Shown here: piece after piece, positions 33,023-41,238 of the stretch
Layout: each line of letters starts with the position of its first letter
How positions within the stretch are numbered: the first letter of the stretch is position 1
DNA from: Actinoplanes regularis
Lineage (GTDB): Bacteria; Actinomycetota; Actinomycetes; Mycobacteriales; Micromonosporaceae
Reading direction: 5' to 3'
Assembly (NCBI RefSeq): GCF_900188005.1
Contig: NZ_FZNR01000004.1
Coordinates: forward strand, 310,001 to 374,000
DNA length: 64,000 bases
Program-made: the position numbers and the translations under genes
The notes under the pieces: generated by a model
What the model was told of the DNA's origin: nothing
Database searches by the model: none
The model's input: the letters and a program-made list of their open reading frames with translations, nothing else

Positions 33023-33628
33023 ATGTCAATCAATGGTCTGCCCCTGGTGTTGATCGCCGCGCTGCTGCTCACGGCCTGCGTCGATCAGGAGACGGAGCCC
33101 GCCGCCGCGTCCGCTCAGGCGGTCGGAGCCTGCGGTGTCGAAGCGACGGTTCCGGACGGTGCGACCCTGCGCGCCGAGGATGTCCCGGTGGCCGGCGGCG
33201 ATGCGTCCAGCCGGTATGTGGTTCTGCCGGAGGCTCGATGCTCCGGTGTGGCCCGGCGGCCGGATCAGTGCGACCGGTTCCCCTGGGCGACCGAGCGGAA
33301 CCTCTACGCGCTGGGCGGTCGCGGCTGGCTCACGGTCACCCTCGGTGAGTCCGTACGGGAACAGGTCGTCCTCTACGAGCCGGAGAGTTCCTTCGCGAAA
33401 TCGTTCGAGCAGGCCGCCGAGGACTGCGGGTTCGAGGCCCTGACCGTGGTGGACGGAGCACCGGCCACGTTGGAACGCGGCCGGGACGGGGTCACCGAGA
33501 TCGTCTACCTGACGCCGCGGTCAATGGTCTGGATGTCCAGCGCCGACCCGGCCGTCGGCCTGGCCGACCTGGTCCGGCTCGCGGGCGTCGCCGAGGAGCG
33601 CTCCACCGCCTTGACCTATCCGTCCTGA
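33023..33628 (+). CDS. Putative lipoprotein
   Basis: 201 residues from the ATG at 33023. The signal peptide ends in the lipobox LLTAC, so the protein should be anchored to the outer face of the membrane. The mature part is soluble and contains four further cysteines (VGACGV, EARCSG, PDQCDR, EDCGFE) that may form disulfides. No family is recognised. The gene stands alone, and a hairpin between it and the convergent 33727-33948 gene probably terminates both. Confidence 0.75.
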   Translation: MSINGLPLVLIAALLLTACVDQETEPAAASAQAVGACGVEATVPDGATLRAEDVPVAGGDASSRYVVLPEARCSGVARRPDQCDRFPWATERNLYALGGRGWLTVTLGESVREQVVLYEPESSFAKSFEQAAEDCGFEALTVVDGAPATLERGRDGVTEIVYLTPRSMVWMSSADPAVGLADLVRLAGVAEERSTALTYPS

Positions 33629-33693
33629 ACCCGACGCCGGGAGGTGCGGATCCACCCGGGCGACGAAGCGCTCGCTGCGTGCCGACCGGCGTG

Positions 33694-33718
33694 GTGGGGC
33701 ACCCGGAGGATGCCCCAC
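33694..33718. terminator. Hairpin between convergent genes
   Basis: GTGGGGCA (33694-33701) pairs with TGCCCCAC (33711-33718) around a nine-base loop, placed between the stops at 33628 and 33727. Confidence 0.65.
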
Positions 33719-33726
33719 GGCGGGGT

Positions 33727-33948
33727 TCAGCTGGCGTCGGCCAGGGCGGCGAGGGCCTGAGCCGCCCGGAAGTACTTGTTACGACCAAGCTCGCCGATCG
33801 TCTTGACGCCGAGCGCCTCGCGGATCAGCTTGCCGCCGTTCTCGCTGACGCCGGCCAGCGCCTCGACCGGTGCGTCGAGGATCTCTTCCAGGGACTTGTC
33901 CTGCCAGGCCTTGTCGACGATCTTGCTCAGGTCGGCGGTGACTGCCAC
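33727..33948 (-). CDS. Small conserved protein with helix-hairpin-helix-like C-terminus
   Basis: 73 residues from the GTG at 33948, which is preceded by GGAGGAAAA. Helical throughout. The segment VEALAGVSENGGKLIREALGVKTIGELGRNKYFRAAQAL resembles helix-hairpin-helix modules in which two helices and a GV(S/K)xxG turn contact nucleic acid or a partner protein. Small proteins of this shape recur in actinobacteria without an assigned role. A perfect hairpin/operator (33971-33990) lies just upstream of the ribosome-binding site. Confidence 0.7.
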   Translation of the reverse strand: MAVTADLSKIVDKAWQDKSLEEILDAPVEALAGVSENGGKLIREALGVKTIGELGRNKYFRAAQALAALADAS

Positions 33949-33970
33949 TTTTCCTCCGCATAGGTCAGCC

Positions 33971-33990
33971 GATCCACTCCGAAGTGGATC
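33971..33990. promoter_or_regulatory. Inverted repeat upstream of the small HhH-like gene
   Basis: GATCCACT-CCGA-AGTGGATC, eight-base perfect arms, 23 bases before the GTG start. Either an operator or a 5' UTR hairpin. Confidence 0.5.
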
Positions 33991-34160
33991 TTCGGCCGCG
34001 AAGCTTAGCCGATCATGACGACGTGCTCGCCACGGCAGTCGGCCAGGGCAAGAGCAAGGGTGAGCGCGGCAGGTGCGAGTCGTCGGATCATCCCGGGGAC
34101 GCTGCCAGGCCAATGGTGATGCCGTCACCCGCAGGAACGATGTGTGTCTGTAGGACGACG

Positions 34161-34188
34161 AAGGCCCGCATCTCGCGTGGAGGGCGGG
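34161..34188 (-). terminator. Terminator of the lamin-tail-domain gene
   Basis: GGCCCGC (34161-34167) and GCGGGCC (34182-34188) form a seven-base stem, flanked by A and T residues, 18 bases beyond the stop at 34206. Confidence 0.6.
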
Positions 34189-34205
34189 CCCTTTGAGTCG
34201 GCAGG

Positions 34206-34853
34206 TCAGGGATCTACCGGGTCGGGGTGTTCGACGGTCGGCGTGGGGGTCAACGTTCCGTTCCGCTCCGTTGTGGTCGGGGTCGGGGCTGCGGTTGTCG
34301 GCCTGGTTGTGGCCGGCATGGTCGGCGCGGCCGTTGGCTTCGTGGGTGTCGGTGTCGGCGCGCACGTCGTCACCGATCCGGTCGCTCCCCACTTGCAGGT
34401 ATGGACGGTCGCCCCAGTCTTGTTGCGGAGGGTGGCGGTGTCGCCGGTGTTGTTCCAGATGTAGTTGCCGGACTGCCAGTAGGAGTGCCCGGCAGGTGTT
34501 CCGTTCTTGCCTTTGCCGGTGTGGATGGTGACGGTTTTCCCTGCGGCGAGGCTTCCGGAGAGTTTGAAGGTGTGCCCGGCGACGTCTTTGATCGTCCAGC
34601 CGGTGACCGACACGGCTTTGCTGCTCTTGTTGGTGACCTGCACGTATTCGGCGTTCAGGCTCGCGTTGGTGCGAGTGTCAGCGCCAGGCGAGTTGTAGTA
34701 GACCTTGGTGAAGCGAACGTTCGGAACTGCAGCAGTGGTCGCCGCGGAGGCGTAGGTGATTCCGGCGGCAGTGACCGCGGTGGCGGTGGCGGCGACGGCG
34801 ATCCACCGCCAGGTTCTGCGGGATGCGGATGCGACGTCGGACGGTGAAGACAT
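34206..34853 (-). CDS. Secreted lamin-tail-domain (LTD) protein
   Basis: 215 residues from the ATG at 34853. A signal sequence or anchor (about residues 16-38) is followed by a lamin tail domain: VRFTKVYYNSPGADT, LNAEYVQVTNKSSKAVSVTGWTIKDVAGHTFKLSG, TIHTGKGKNGTPAG, WNNTGDTATLRN. The domain is an Ig-like beta fold that occurs in bacterial exported proteins, often next to nucleases or cell-wall proteins. The C-terminal 50 residues are a Thr/Pro-rich linker of the kind used to cross the cell wall. Part of the gene is lower in GC than its surroundings. No catalytic residues; a surface-binding role is likely. Confidence 0.82.
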   Translation of the reverse strand: MSSPSDVASASRRTWRWIAVAATATAVTAAGITYASAATTAAVPNVRFTKVYYNSPGADTRTNASLNAEYVQVTNKSSKAVSVTGWTIKDVAGHTFKLSGSLAAGKTVTIHTGKGKNGTPAGHSYWQSGNYIWNNTGDTATLRNKTGATVHTCKWGATGSVTTCAPTPTPTKPTAAPTMPATTRPTTAAPTPTTTERNGTLTPTPTVEHPDPVDP

Positions 34854-34975
34854 CCGGCCATCGTTCCAGTTGGATCTGCTGAGGGCAGTGCCACGAACGT
34901 GTGGTCATGACCTGCCTGTCCGGTTAGCTTGCCCGGTTGGGGAGTTCCGGACTCCGCTGAAGAGGGAATCCTCTG

Positions 34976-35354
34976 GCCGCGGTCCGGATCCTGGTGCCCG
35001 AGGTCGCCGCGACGCCGGGCGGCTCGCCCGCGGGCGAACTGCGGGCCTTGCGTACCCCGCAGGTCTGGGACCAGCCTCTTCGTGGGCCCGGCGCTGCAGG
35101 CCCGGCTCATCACCGTCGCGCCCAGCGCCCAACTGATGGGCGCGGCGGTCAGCCAGTCGGCGCTGAATCTGGCCAACAGCCTCGGTGCCGCCCTCGGCGG
35201 GTTGGTGATCGCCCGCGGCCTCGGCTACCTGGCTTCGGCGTGGGTCGGAGTGGCACTCGTCGCGGTCGGGTTGGCCCTGGCCGCGGCGGGCTTCGCCGGC
35301 GACCCGCAACGCCCGAGCGGAACCGCGGATCCGGCTCCGGCGCTGCGCGGGTGA
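34976..35354 (+). pseudogene. Remnant of an MFS transporter
   Basis: Frame 1 (from 34976) reads VRILVPEVAATPGGSPAGELRALRTPQVW, a typical cytoplasmic loop of DHA1-type MFS proteins. After a frame change near 35080 a different frame reads FVGPALQARLITVAPSAQLMGAAVSQSALNLANSLGAALGGLVIARGLGYLASAWVG, the characteristic C-terminal end of the same family. The first half and several central membrane helices are missing. Deletion plus frameshift make it non-functional. Confidence 0.75.
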
Positions 35355-35388
35355 GGAACGTGATGTCCTCGTGGTGCACCCGGAACGG

Positions 35389-35400
35389 TACGGTCGTCGG
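35389..35400 (+). promoter_or_regulatory. -10 box ahead of the sugar dehydrogenase, leaderless start
   Basis: TACGGT at 35389-35394, six bases, then GTG at 35401. The same geometry as the kinase promoter at 24511. No good -35 box. Confidence 0.4.
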
Positions 35401-36672
35401 GTGAACACGGTTGTGCGCGCGCTGCTGGCCGGCGGACTCGGGCTGACCCTGGTGGGGTGTTCGGTCCTGGGTGAGAAGTCGGATGCCGCGCCGCCGTCGG
35501 GGCAGGCCGACGTTCCGGTGCGCGTCCCGGCCGGCACGGACACCGCCCCCTTCGACCAGGCTCGGGAGATGCGGGTGCCGGCCGGCTGGTCGGCCGGCGT
35601 CTGGGCGCGGGTGCCCAATGCCCGTCTGCTGGCGTGGACTCCGGACCGGCGGTTGCTCGTCTCCCGCCCGAAGATCGGCGACGTCGTCGAGCTGACCCCG
35701 GGGGCGGGCGACGCCGTACCGCGGCAGCGAACTCTGGTCGGCGGCCTGAACCAGCCACACGGCCTGGCATTCCACGGCAACACGCTCTACGTGGCCGAAA
35801 GCGATCAGGTGGATAGCTTCCGGTACGAAGGCGGAGCGCTCTCCGAGCGGAAGGTCGTGATCGACGGGCTGCCCGACGAGAAGAGCCCGGAGCTGGGCGG
35901 CGCCTACGCGCACGCGCTGAAGAGCGTCGCGATCGGTCCCGACGGCACCATCTACGTCTCGGTCGGCTCGACCGGCAATGTGTCGGCCGCCGATCGGGAC
36001 GCCAGCCCCGAGCGGGCCACCATCCTGAAGGCGCCAGCGGGCGGCGGCACACCCACCGTCTTCGCGCGCGGCGTCCGCAACGGCACCGGGCTGGCGATCG
36101 CCCCGGACGGCGCGGTCTGGACGGCGGTCAACAACCGGGACAACATCGCCGATCCCGCCGACGGCAAGGTCAAACGGGGGTACGTCAACACCCACCCCCT
36201 CGAGCCGCTCGCCAAGCTGACCCAAGGGCGGGATCTGGGCTGGCCGTACTGTAATCCGAACCTCGATCGCGGCTGGGATCGCGACTACCAGATGAACCGG
36301 AACGGCACCGAGCTCGACTGCTCGAAACTGCCGCCGATCGAGCAGGGGCTGGGTGCGCACTCCGCGCCGCTGGGCTTGAGCTTCGCGAAACTTCCCGGGT
36401 CGTACGGCGAAGGCGCCCTGGTCGGGGTCCACGGTTCATGGAACCGGAACCCGCCCCAGGCGCCCGAGGTGTCGTTCTTCGCCTGGCGGGCCGGGGCCCT
36501 CGGCCCGCAGCAGACCCTGCTCGGTGGCTTCCAGGATGCCGACGGCAGGCGCTGGGGGCGGCCGGTCATGGCAGTACAGGGCCCCGACCAGGCGCTCTAT
36601 GTGAGCGACGACCTGGCCGGGGCCATCTACCGGGTAACCGGACCTCAGGAGATCGCGACGTCGTCGAAGTAG
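35401..36672 (+). CDS. PQQ-type sugar dehydrogenase (sorbosone dehydrogenase family) lipoprotein
   Basis: 423 residues from the GTG at 35401. A lipoprotein signal ends in LTLVGC. The beta-propeller core carries family markers: LNQPHGLAFHGNTLYVAESDQV, TQGRDLGWPYCNPN, HSAPLGLSFA, VGVHGSWNRNPPQ, and DGRRWGRPVMAVQGPDQALYVSDDLAGAIYRV. Relatives oxidise aldoses or sorbosone with a quinone cofactor outside the membrane; whether PQQ is made by this organism cannot be seen. The 3' end overlaps the convergent endoglucanase-like gene by 28 bases. The sugar theme is shared with several hydrolases in the window. Confidence 0.85.
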   Translation: MNTVVRALLAGGLGLTLVGCSVLGEKSDAAPPSGQADVPVRVPAGTDTAPFDQAREMRVPAGWSAGVWARVPNARLLAWTPDRRLLVSRPKIGDVVELTPGAGDAVPRQRTLVGGLNQPHGLAFHGNTLYVAESDQVDSFRYEGGALSERKVVIDGLPDEKSPELGGAYAHALKSVAIGPDGTIYVSVGSTGNVSAADRDASPERATILKAPAGGGTPTVFARGVRNGTGLAIAPDGAVWTAVNNRDNIADPADGKVKRGYVNTHPLEPLAKLTQGRDLGWPYCNPNLDRGWDRDYQMNRNGTELDCSKLPPIEQGLGAHSAPLGLSFAKLPGSYGEGALVGVHGSWNRNPPQAPEVSFFAWRAGALGPQQTLLGGFQDADGRRWGRPVMAVQGPDQALYVSDDLAGAIYRVTGPQEIATSSK

Positions 36673-38111
36673 ACCGTGCCGGTGTTGTCGGCCGACTTCA
36701 GGTGCAGCTGGACGGCGGCGGCGCCGGCCGGCGCCGCCGTCTCGACGACCAGCTTCGTCCAGGTGGTGTTGCCGACCGGCAGCCGGTTCGAGGTGCTCTC
36801 GCTGAGCCACTTGCCGGTGGCGTCGAACCAGCTCAGTGAGATCTCGGTGATGCCGGTGGCGCTGAAGCCGCGGGCGAACGCCTCGGCCCGCCACTTGTAG
36901 CCGGCCTGCACCGGGGTGATCGGCGAGGTACGCATCGACGGCAGGCCGGCGCTGGTCCGGGTGGTGCCGGTGAACTTCAACGAGTACGAACCGAGGCGTG
37001 GCATCTCGGTGGTAACCACACCCATGCCCGCCGTGGGCTGGTTCGCCTTCCACGTCAGCTCGTTCGCCGGCGCCTCGAAGCCCAGGTTCAGGAAGCTGTT
37101 CGGCACGGTGCCGGTCGTCCAGGCGCTGCGCACCACCGACGCGGCGAGCTTGGCGGTGCCGTCGGCCCGGTACAGGCCGAACGTGTACTGCCCGGGGATC
37201 GCCGAGACAGCCGACTGGCCCGGGATCGCGCCCTCGGAGAAGTCGTTGAGCGTCCACGGCGACACCGAGCCGACCCCGGCCTCGGCCGCCGCCCGGTACA
37301 CCCGGGCCAGGTAGGCGGCCTGCTCGCCCTCGCTGGTGGCACCGCTGCTGAGGCCGGTCTCGCCGATCACGATCGGGGACGGCGAGACCGCGGCCTGCGC
37401 TTTACGGATCTCGGCGAGCGAACGCTCCGAGTTTCCGTAGAAGTGGAAGTCGTAGTAGTCCAGCGGGGTGGTGGCCAGCGCCGACTTGATCTTCGCCATC
37501 CCGGTGGCCCCGGTGCCGCCGTCGACCGACAGGGTGAGCGGCATGGCCGGGGCGACGGCCCGGATCGCCGGGATGATCTGCTTGGCCCACGCGACCGCGG
37601 CCGCGTCGTCCGGCTGGAACTCGTTCTTGAGCTCCACGGTGAGCACCCGCGGGTCGTCCTTGTACGGGTCCAGGATCGTCTGGGCCCAGGTGACGCTGCG
37701 GGACACCTCGCTGTAACCCGCCCACCAGTCGAAGAGGGTCAGCTTGACGGTCATGCCGCGCGAGTCGGCGATGCTGATGAACTTGCGCAGCCGCTCGAGG
37801 TACTCGGCCTTCGGCGTCGGGAAGCCGAACGCGTCCGGGAAGAGGATCACCCGCACGTTGTCCGCGCCCAGGCTCGCGGCCACGGCCAGGCTGGCGTCGA
37901 TCGCGACCGGGTCGAAGCTGGTCCACATCGCCGACCAGCCGGCGTTCGACGGGTAGTAGTTGATCGTCTTTGCCACCTTCACCCCGGCCATCCGGCTGTT
38001 GAGGGTGGGCGAGGTGGACGCGGCGTGCGCCGGCAAGACGGGAAGAACCATGCTCGTCAGGATCGATGCCGCCAGGACGGCGGCGCGGACACGGAAGCGC
38101 GATGAGTTCAT
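36645..38111 (-). CDS. Secreted GH5-like glycoside hydrolase with C-terminal CBM
   Basis: 488 residues from the ATG at 38111. A Sec signal peptide ends near LPAHA. The TIM-barrel domain (about residues 40-330) shows VELKNEFQPDD, with the acid/base Glu after Asn, and IVIGETGLSSG, with the nucleophile Glu, as in clan GH-A family 5-type enzymes. The C-terminal 150 residues (FLNLGFEAP ... VYFDDVAIS) look like a CBM4/9-type jelly-roll module. It probably degrades a beta-linked plant or microbial glucan or mannan outside the cell. No AGCGCT-type operator is visible upstream, unlike the other secreted carbohydrate genes here. Confidence 0.85.
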   Translation of the reverse strand: MNSSRFRVRAAVLAASILTSMVLPVLPAHAASTSPTLNSRMAGVKVAKTINYYPSNAGWSAMWTSFDPVAIDASLAVAASLGADNVRVILFPDAFGFPTPKAEYLERLRKFISIADSRGMTVKLTLFDWWAGYSEVSRSVTWAQTILDPYKDDPRVLTVELKNEFQPDDAAAVAWAKQIIPAIRAVAPAMPLTLSVDGGTGATGMAKIKSALATTPLDYYDFHFYGNSERSLAEIRKAQAAVSPSPIVIGETGLSSGATSEGEQAAYLARVYRAAAEAGVGSVSPWTLNDFSEGAIPGQSAVSAIPGQYTFGLYRADGTAKLAASVVRSAWTTGTVPNSFLNLGFEAPANELTWKANQPTAGMGVVTTEMPRLGSYSLKFTGTTRTSAGLPSMRTSPITPVQAGYKWRAEAFARGFSATGITEISLSWFDATGKWLSESTSNRLPVGNTTWTKLVVETAAPAGAAAVQLHLKSADNTGTVYFDDVAIS

Positions 38112-38230
38112 GAAGACTTTCTTGCCGCAGTTGCTTTTCGGGTCACTCCTCCGTTCGGCGGGTCACACTTCGGATTGCATGATCAGTTAAGGGCAATCAG
38201 GTTGCGGATCGGGAGCGGGCGGCGTGGGGT

Positions 38231-38273
38231 GCGTCACCGGGATCCCAGCGGCCGGCCGGGACCCCGGTGACGC
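38231..38273 (-). terminator. Terminator of the radical SAM gene
   Basis: 16-base arms at 38231-38246 (GCGTCACCGGGATCCC) and 38258-38273 (GGGACCCCGGTGACGC) pair with one mismatch around an 11-base loop, 21 bases past the stop at 38294. Confidence 0.8.
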
Positions 38274-38293
38274 TTCACCGGAAAGTGGTGCTG

Positions 38294-39601
38294 TCAGTCC
38301 TCGGCGGGCAGGCTGTCCATGAACGAGCTGACGGAGAAGACAGCGTTGCCGGCGCCGGCCGGGCCGTAGCCGGGCGGGCTGCTCAGGCCGTTCGCCTCCA
38401 TGGTCGCGCGGTAGACCTCGAGCAGCCGGATGTGGTACTCCAGCGGCGCGCCGTTCGGGTTCGTCCTGCCGAGCGGCGTGGTCGGCTCCGGGCACCACGT
38501 GGTGAAGCGCGGGGTGATCCCCCGGGACATGAAGTACTGCAGACCCTCCGCGGTGGAGTCGATCGCCTCGCTCACGCTGGTGAAGCCGAACGGCTCGGCC
38601 ATCTCGATGCCGGCCACGAAGTTCGGGATGACGTTGCGCGGCCCGAACACCTCGGCGGACTCCAGGATCCGGCGGTGCCACTCCTCCCGGCCCACGTAAC
38701 GCTCCTTGCCCGGGCAGTAGAGCTCGAACAGTCGCTTGTCCCAGACCTCGTAGTTCGGGTGGTAGATCTGGATGCCGTAGTCCTTGAAGCGCTGCACGTC
38801 GGCCCGGGGCAGCGCCTGGGCGACGACCTTGCCGATCCAGCGGCCGGGGAAGCGCTCCTCGATCGCCTGCGCGTACTGCCCGTAGAAGTCCGCCTCGGTC
38901 TTGCCGCCGACCTGGGAGGTCACGCTGCCACCGGTCAGGGTGTACGCCGTCGACGTCTTGAGCGTGTCGTGCTTGTCGATGATCGCGAGCGCCTCGAGGA
39001 CCTCGTCGATCGGCTTGACCCCGGTGTACGGCCGACCGGCCGCCTTGTGCTGGCGCCAGTTGTGGTTGATGTCGCAGTACTGGCACTCCTCCTTGGCGCC
39101 GAAGTACTGACAGACGCGGAAGACCGTCAGGTAGACGAGGTAGCCCCACTGGATCGTCGGGGCGACCTCCATCACCTGCTTGCCGTTGGCGAGCGTGTGC
39201 CGGTAGTAGTCCGGCATCGGCGGCAGGCCGACCTCGGCGATCGCCCGCCCGTCCAGGAAGAGCATCAACCGGCCGTCGGCGTCGGGCTTCACCCGGTACG
39301 GCGAGTCGGGGTTCGTCCGGACCGAGACGACCGTGCGGCGCAGCTCATACGGCCCACCGGTGAGAACGATCTCCTCCGGCGGGCGGCGCAGCGCCGCCTC
39401 GCCCAGCTCGGGCAGGGTCCGGTGGTCGAACGAGAAGATGAAGTACGACTTCGGCTTGACGTCGCCGGACTCGTTGTCGGTCAGCGCCGCGTCATCGAAC
39501 GCCAGGCCGCCACGCAGCAGATCCTCCTTGATCACCGCTTCCCGCGGGACGTGCGGGAAGCGGCTCATCAAGTCCTCGATGAGGTCGGTGCGTGACTCCA
39601 T
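38294..39601 (-). CDS. Radical SAM protein with CX8CX2C cluster motif
   Basis: 435 residues from the ATG at 39601, with AGGAGGAG upstream. Cysteines C164, C173 and C176 (CQYFGAKEECQYC) follow VYLTVFRV, the place where radical SAM proteins bind their 4Fe-4S cluster, and YTLTGGSVTSQ matches the GGE-type SAM loop. Canonical enzymes have CX3CX2C; the CX8CX2C spacing puts this protein in a divergent subgroup. ALPRADVQRFKDYGIQIYHPNYEVW and later strands fit the TIM-barrel. No substrate peptide, partner reductase or biosynthetic cluster is adjacent. Cytosolic; the reaction is unknown. Confidence 0.85.
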   Translation of the reverse strand: MESRTDLIEDLMSRFPHVPREAVIKEDLLRGGLAFDDAALTDNESGDVKPKSYFIFSFDHRTLPELGEAALRRPPEEIVLTGGPYELRRTVVSVRTNPDSPYRVKPDADGRLMLFLDGRAIAEVGLPPMPDYYRHTLANGKQVMEVAPTIQWGYLVYLTVFRVCQYFGAKEECQYCDINHNWRQHKAAGRPYTGVKPIDEVLEALAIIDKHDTLKTSTAYTLTGGSVTSQVGGKTEADFYGQYAQAIEERFPGRWIGKVVAQALPRADVQRFKDYGIQIYHPNYEVWDKRLFELYCPGKERYVGREEWHRRILESAEVFGPRNVIPNFVAGIEMAEPFGFTSVSEAIDSTAEGLQYFMSRGITPRFTTWCPEPTTPLGRTNPNGAPLEYHIRLLEVYRATMEANGLSSPPGYGPAGAGNAVFSVSSFMDSLPAED

Positions 39602-39771
39602 GTCTCCTCCTGCGCTCGGTTCCCCTCCAGGCTAGGCCGCGCCTGATCGACTGACGAACGCCCCTGTATCCGAGGTGATCCGTAGGACAGGTCCCGCGCC
39701 CGGTCACGATCGCCCGGTGCCGCAAAAGGCGCAAAACCCTTTCTTTCCGGTACGGCGGAGGAGTAGCTGAA

Positions 39772-41238
39772 TCAGAGGGCCACGAACTGGAGACCGCGCG
39801 CTTTGAGGGCCGGAAGGACCGTACTGAGGGCCTTGTAGGTCTGCGACCGGTCGCCGCCACCGTCGTGGCAGAGCAGGATCTGCCCCGGGCGGGCGGACAG
39901 CATGCGGTGCTGGATCGAGGCGACGCCGGGCTGGGCCCAGTCCCGGGGGTCGTTGCTCCAGTCCAGGGGCAGCAGCCCGGCCTGTGCCACGCCCTGCAGC
40001 AGCTGCGGGGACCAGTCACCGCCGGGTGAACGGAACAGCTTCGGAGTCTGCCCGGTGGTCTTGCTGATCTTGGCTTGCGCCTTCTCGATCTCCTTCGCCG
40101 CGGCCCGCTTCGGCTTGCTGCCGAGCTTGAGGGGGTGGCTCCAGGTGTGGTTGGCGAGCTGGTGCCCGGCGTTCGTGACCATCTGGGCGACGTCCTCGTG
40201 ACCGAGCACCTGATTGCCGATCATGCAGAACAGGGCCGGGACGTGGTAGCGGTCCAGCAGCTGCAGGATCTTCGGCGTCCAGACCGGGTGCGGGCCGTCG
40301 TCGATGGTCAGTGCGATCGCGTCGGTGGGGAACGCCGGTGCTCCGGTGGCCTTCGTGTACTCCGCGAGCGTGGCGATCGGGCGGTGCAGGACCGGAGCCG
40401 GGGACGCGGGGACGGTGGTGCTCTCCGGAACCCTCGGCCTGGTGGTCGCGGGGGAGGCCGACGCCGGCCCGGCGGTGGCACCGGCTGATTCGGGCGTCGC
40501 GGAACGTCCGGCGACAGCGGTCGCCGTCGCCGCCACACCCGCGACGCCCGCCACGCCGGTGAGGCCGAGAAGCAGCCGTCGCCGGGTCAGGACGACGCCG
40601 CCGAGCCGGGGTCCGGTGGGCTCGGCGGGTGCTGCGACGGTGACGCCGGGAGCGGGCGGCACCGGTGCGGTGGCCTGCCCGGTCGGCGGCTCACCTGCCG
40701 ACAGCGCGACGGTCGCGTCGTCCTGGAGCCGGAGTGCGCCCGCGGGCAGTGCGACGGTCAGCTCATCCCGGTCCGTGTGCGCGGGCAACGCGATCGTCGC
40801 CTCGTCCGGCGGGGTGCTGACGTGCGCCGGCTCGGTGACCTCGTCCGCTGTCGGGGGCGTCGTCAGTGCGACGGTCGGTTCCTCGGGCGTCGTGGCCGGG
40901 GTCAGCGCGACGGTCGGCTCGTCGGGTGCTGTGGCCGGGGTCAGCGCGACGGTCGGTTCCTCGGGCGTCGTGGCCGGGGTCAGCGCGACGGTCGATTCTT
41001 CGGGTGCTGTGGCCGGGGTCAGCGCGACGGTCGGCTCTTCGGGTGCTGCGGCCGGGGTCAGTGCCACGGTCGAATCCTCGGGAGCCGTGGCCGCCGTCAG
41101 CGTGACGGTCGGTTCTTCCGGTGCTGTGGCCGGGGTCAGCGCGACGGTCGGCTCTTCGGGAGCTGTGCCCGTGGTCGGTGCGACCGGTTGGTCCGGTGTG
41201 GTGTCACCAGGTGTCGTCGCACTGGGCTCGTCGGGCAT
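39772..41238 (-). CDS. Polysaccharide deacetylase (NodB domain) with Thr-rich repeat region
   Basis: 488 residues from the ATG at 41238, with GGAGGT upstream. The N-terminal half is disordered and dominated by eight 13-residue repeats of the type APEEPTVALTPAT (residues 26-129), followed by degenerate copies. A hydrophobic segment preceded by RRR (RRRLLLGLTGVAGVAGVAATATAV) anchors or exports the rest. The C-terminal NodB domain has motifs TIDDGPHP, HTWSH, FRSPGGDW and LCHDGGG, so metal-dependent de-N-acetylation of peptidoglycan or a polysaccharide is expected outside the cell. The repeats then lie on the cytoplasmic side, which is unusual for a deacetylase. Confidence 0.9.
   Translation of the reverse strand: MPDEPSATTPGDTTPDQPVAPTTGTAPEEPTVALTPATAPEEPTVTLTAATAPEDSTVALTPAAAPEEPTVALTPATAPEESTVALTPATTPEEPTVALTPATAPDEPTVALTPATTPEEPTVALTTPPTADEVTEPAHVSTPPDEATIALPAHTDRDELTVALPAGALRLQDDATVALSAGEPPTGQATAPVPPAPGVTVAAPAEPTGPRLGGVVLTRRRLLLGLTGVAGVAGVAATATAVAGRSATPESAGATAGPASASPATTRPRVPESTTVPASPAPVLHRPIATLAEYTKATGAPAFPTDAIALTIDDGPHPVWTPKILQLLDRYHVPALFCMIGNQVLGHEDVAQMVTNAGHQLANHTWSHPLKLGSKPKRAAAKEIEKAQAKISKTTGQTPKLFRSPGGDWSPQLLQGVAQAGLLPLDWSNDPRDWAQPGVASIQHRMLSARPGQILLCHDGGGDRSQTYKALSTVLPALKARGLQFVAL
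40852..41163 (-). repeat. 39-bp coding repeats (13 residues, eight copies)
   Basis: Eight consecutive 39-base units in the deacetylase gene, each encoding a variant of APEEPTVALTPAT, with further degenerate units downstream. The DNA copies are nearly identical, which suggests recent expansion and length variation. Confidence 0.8.
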
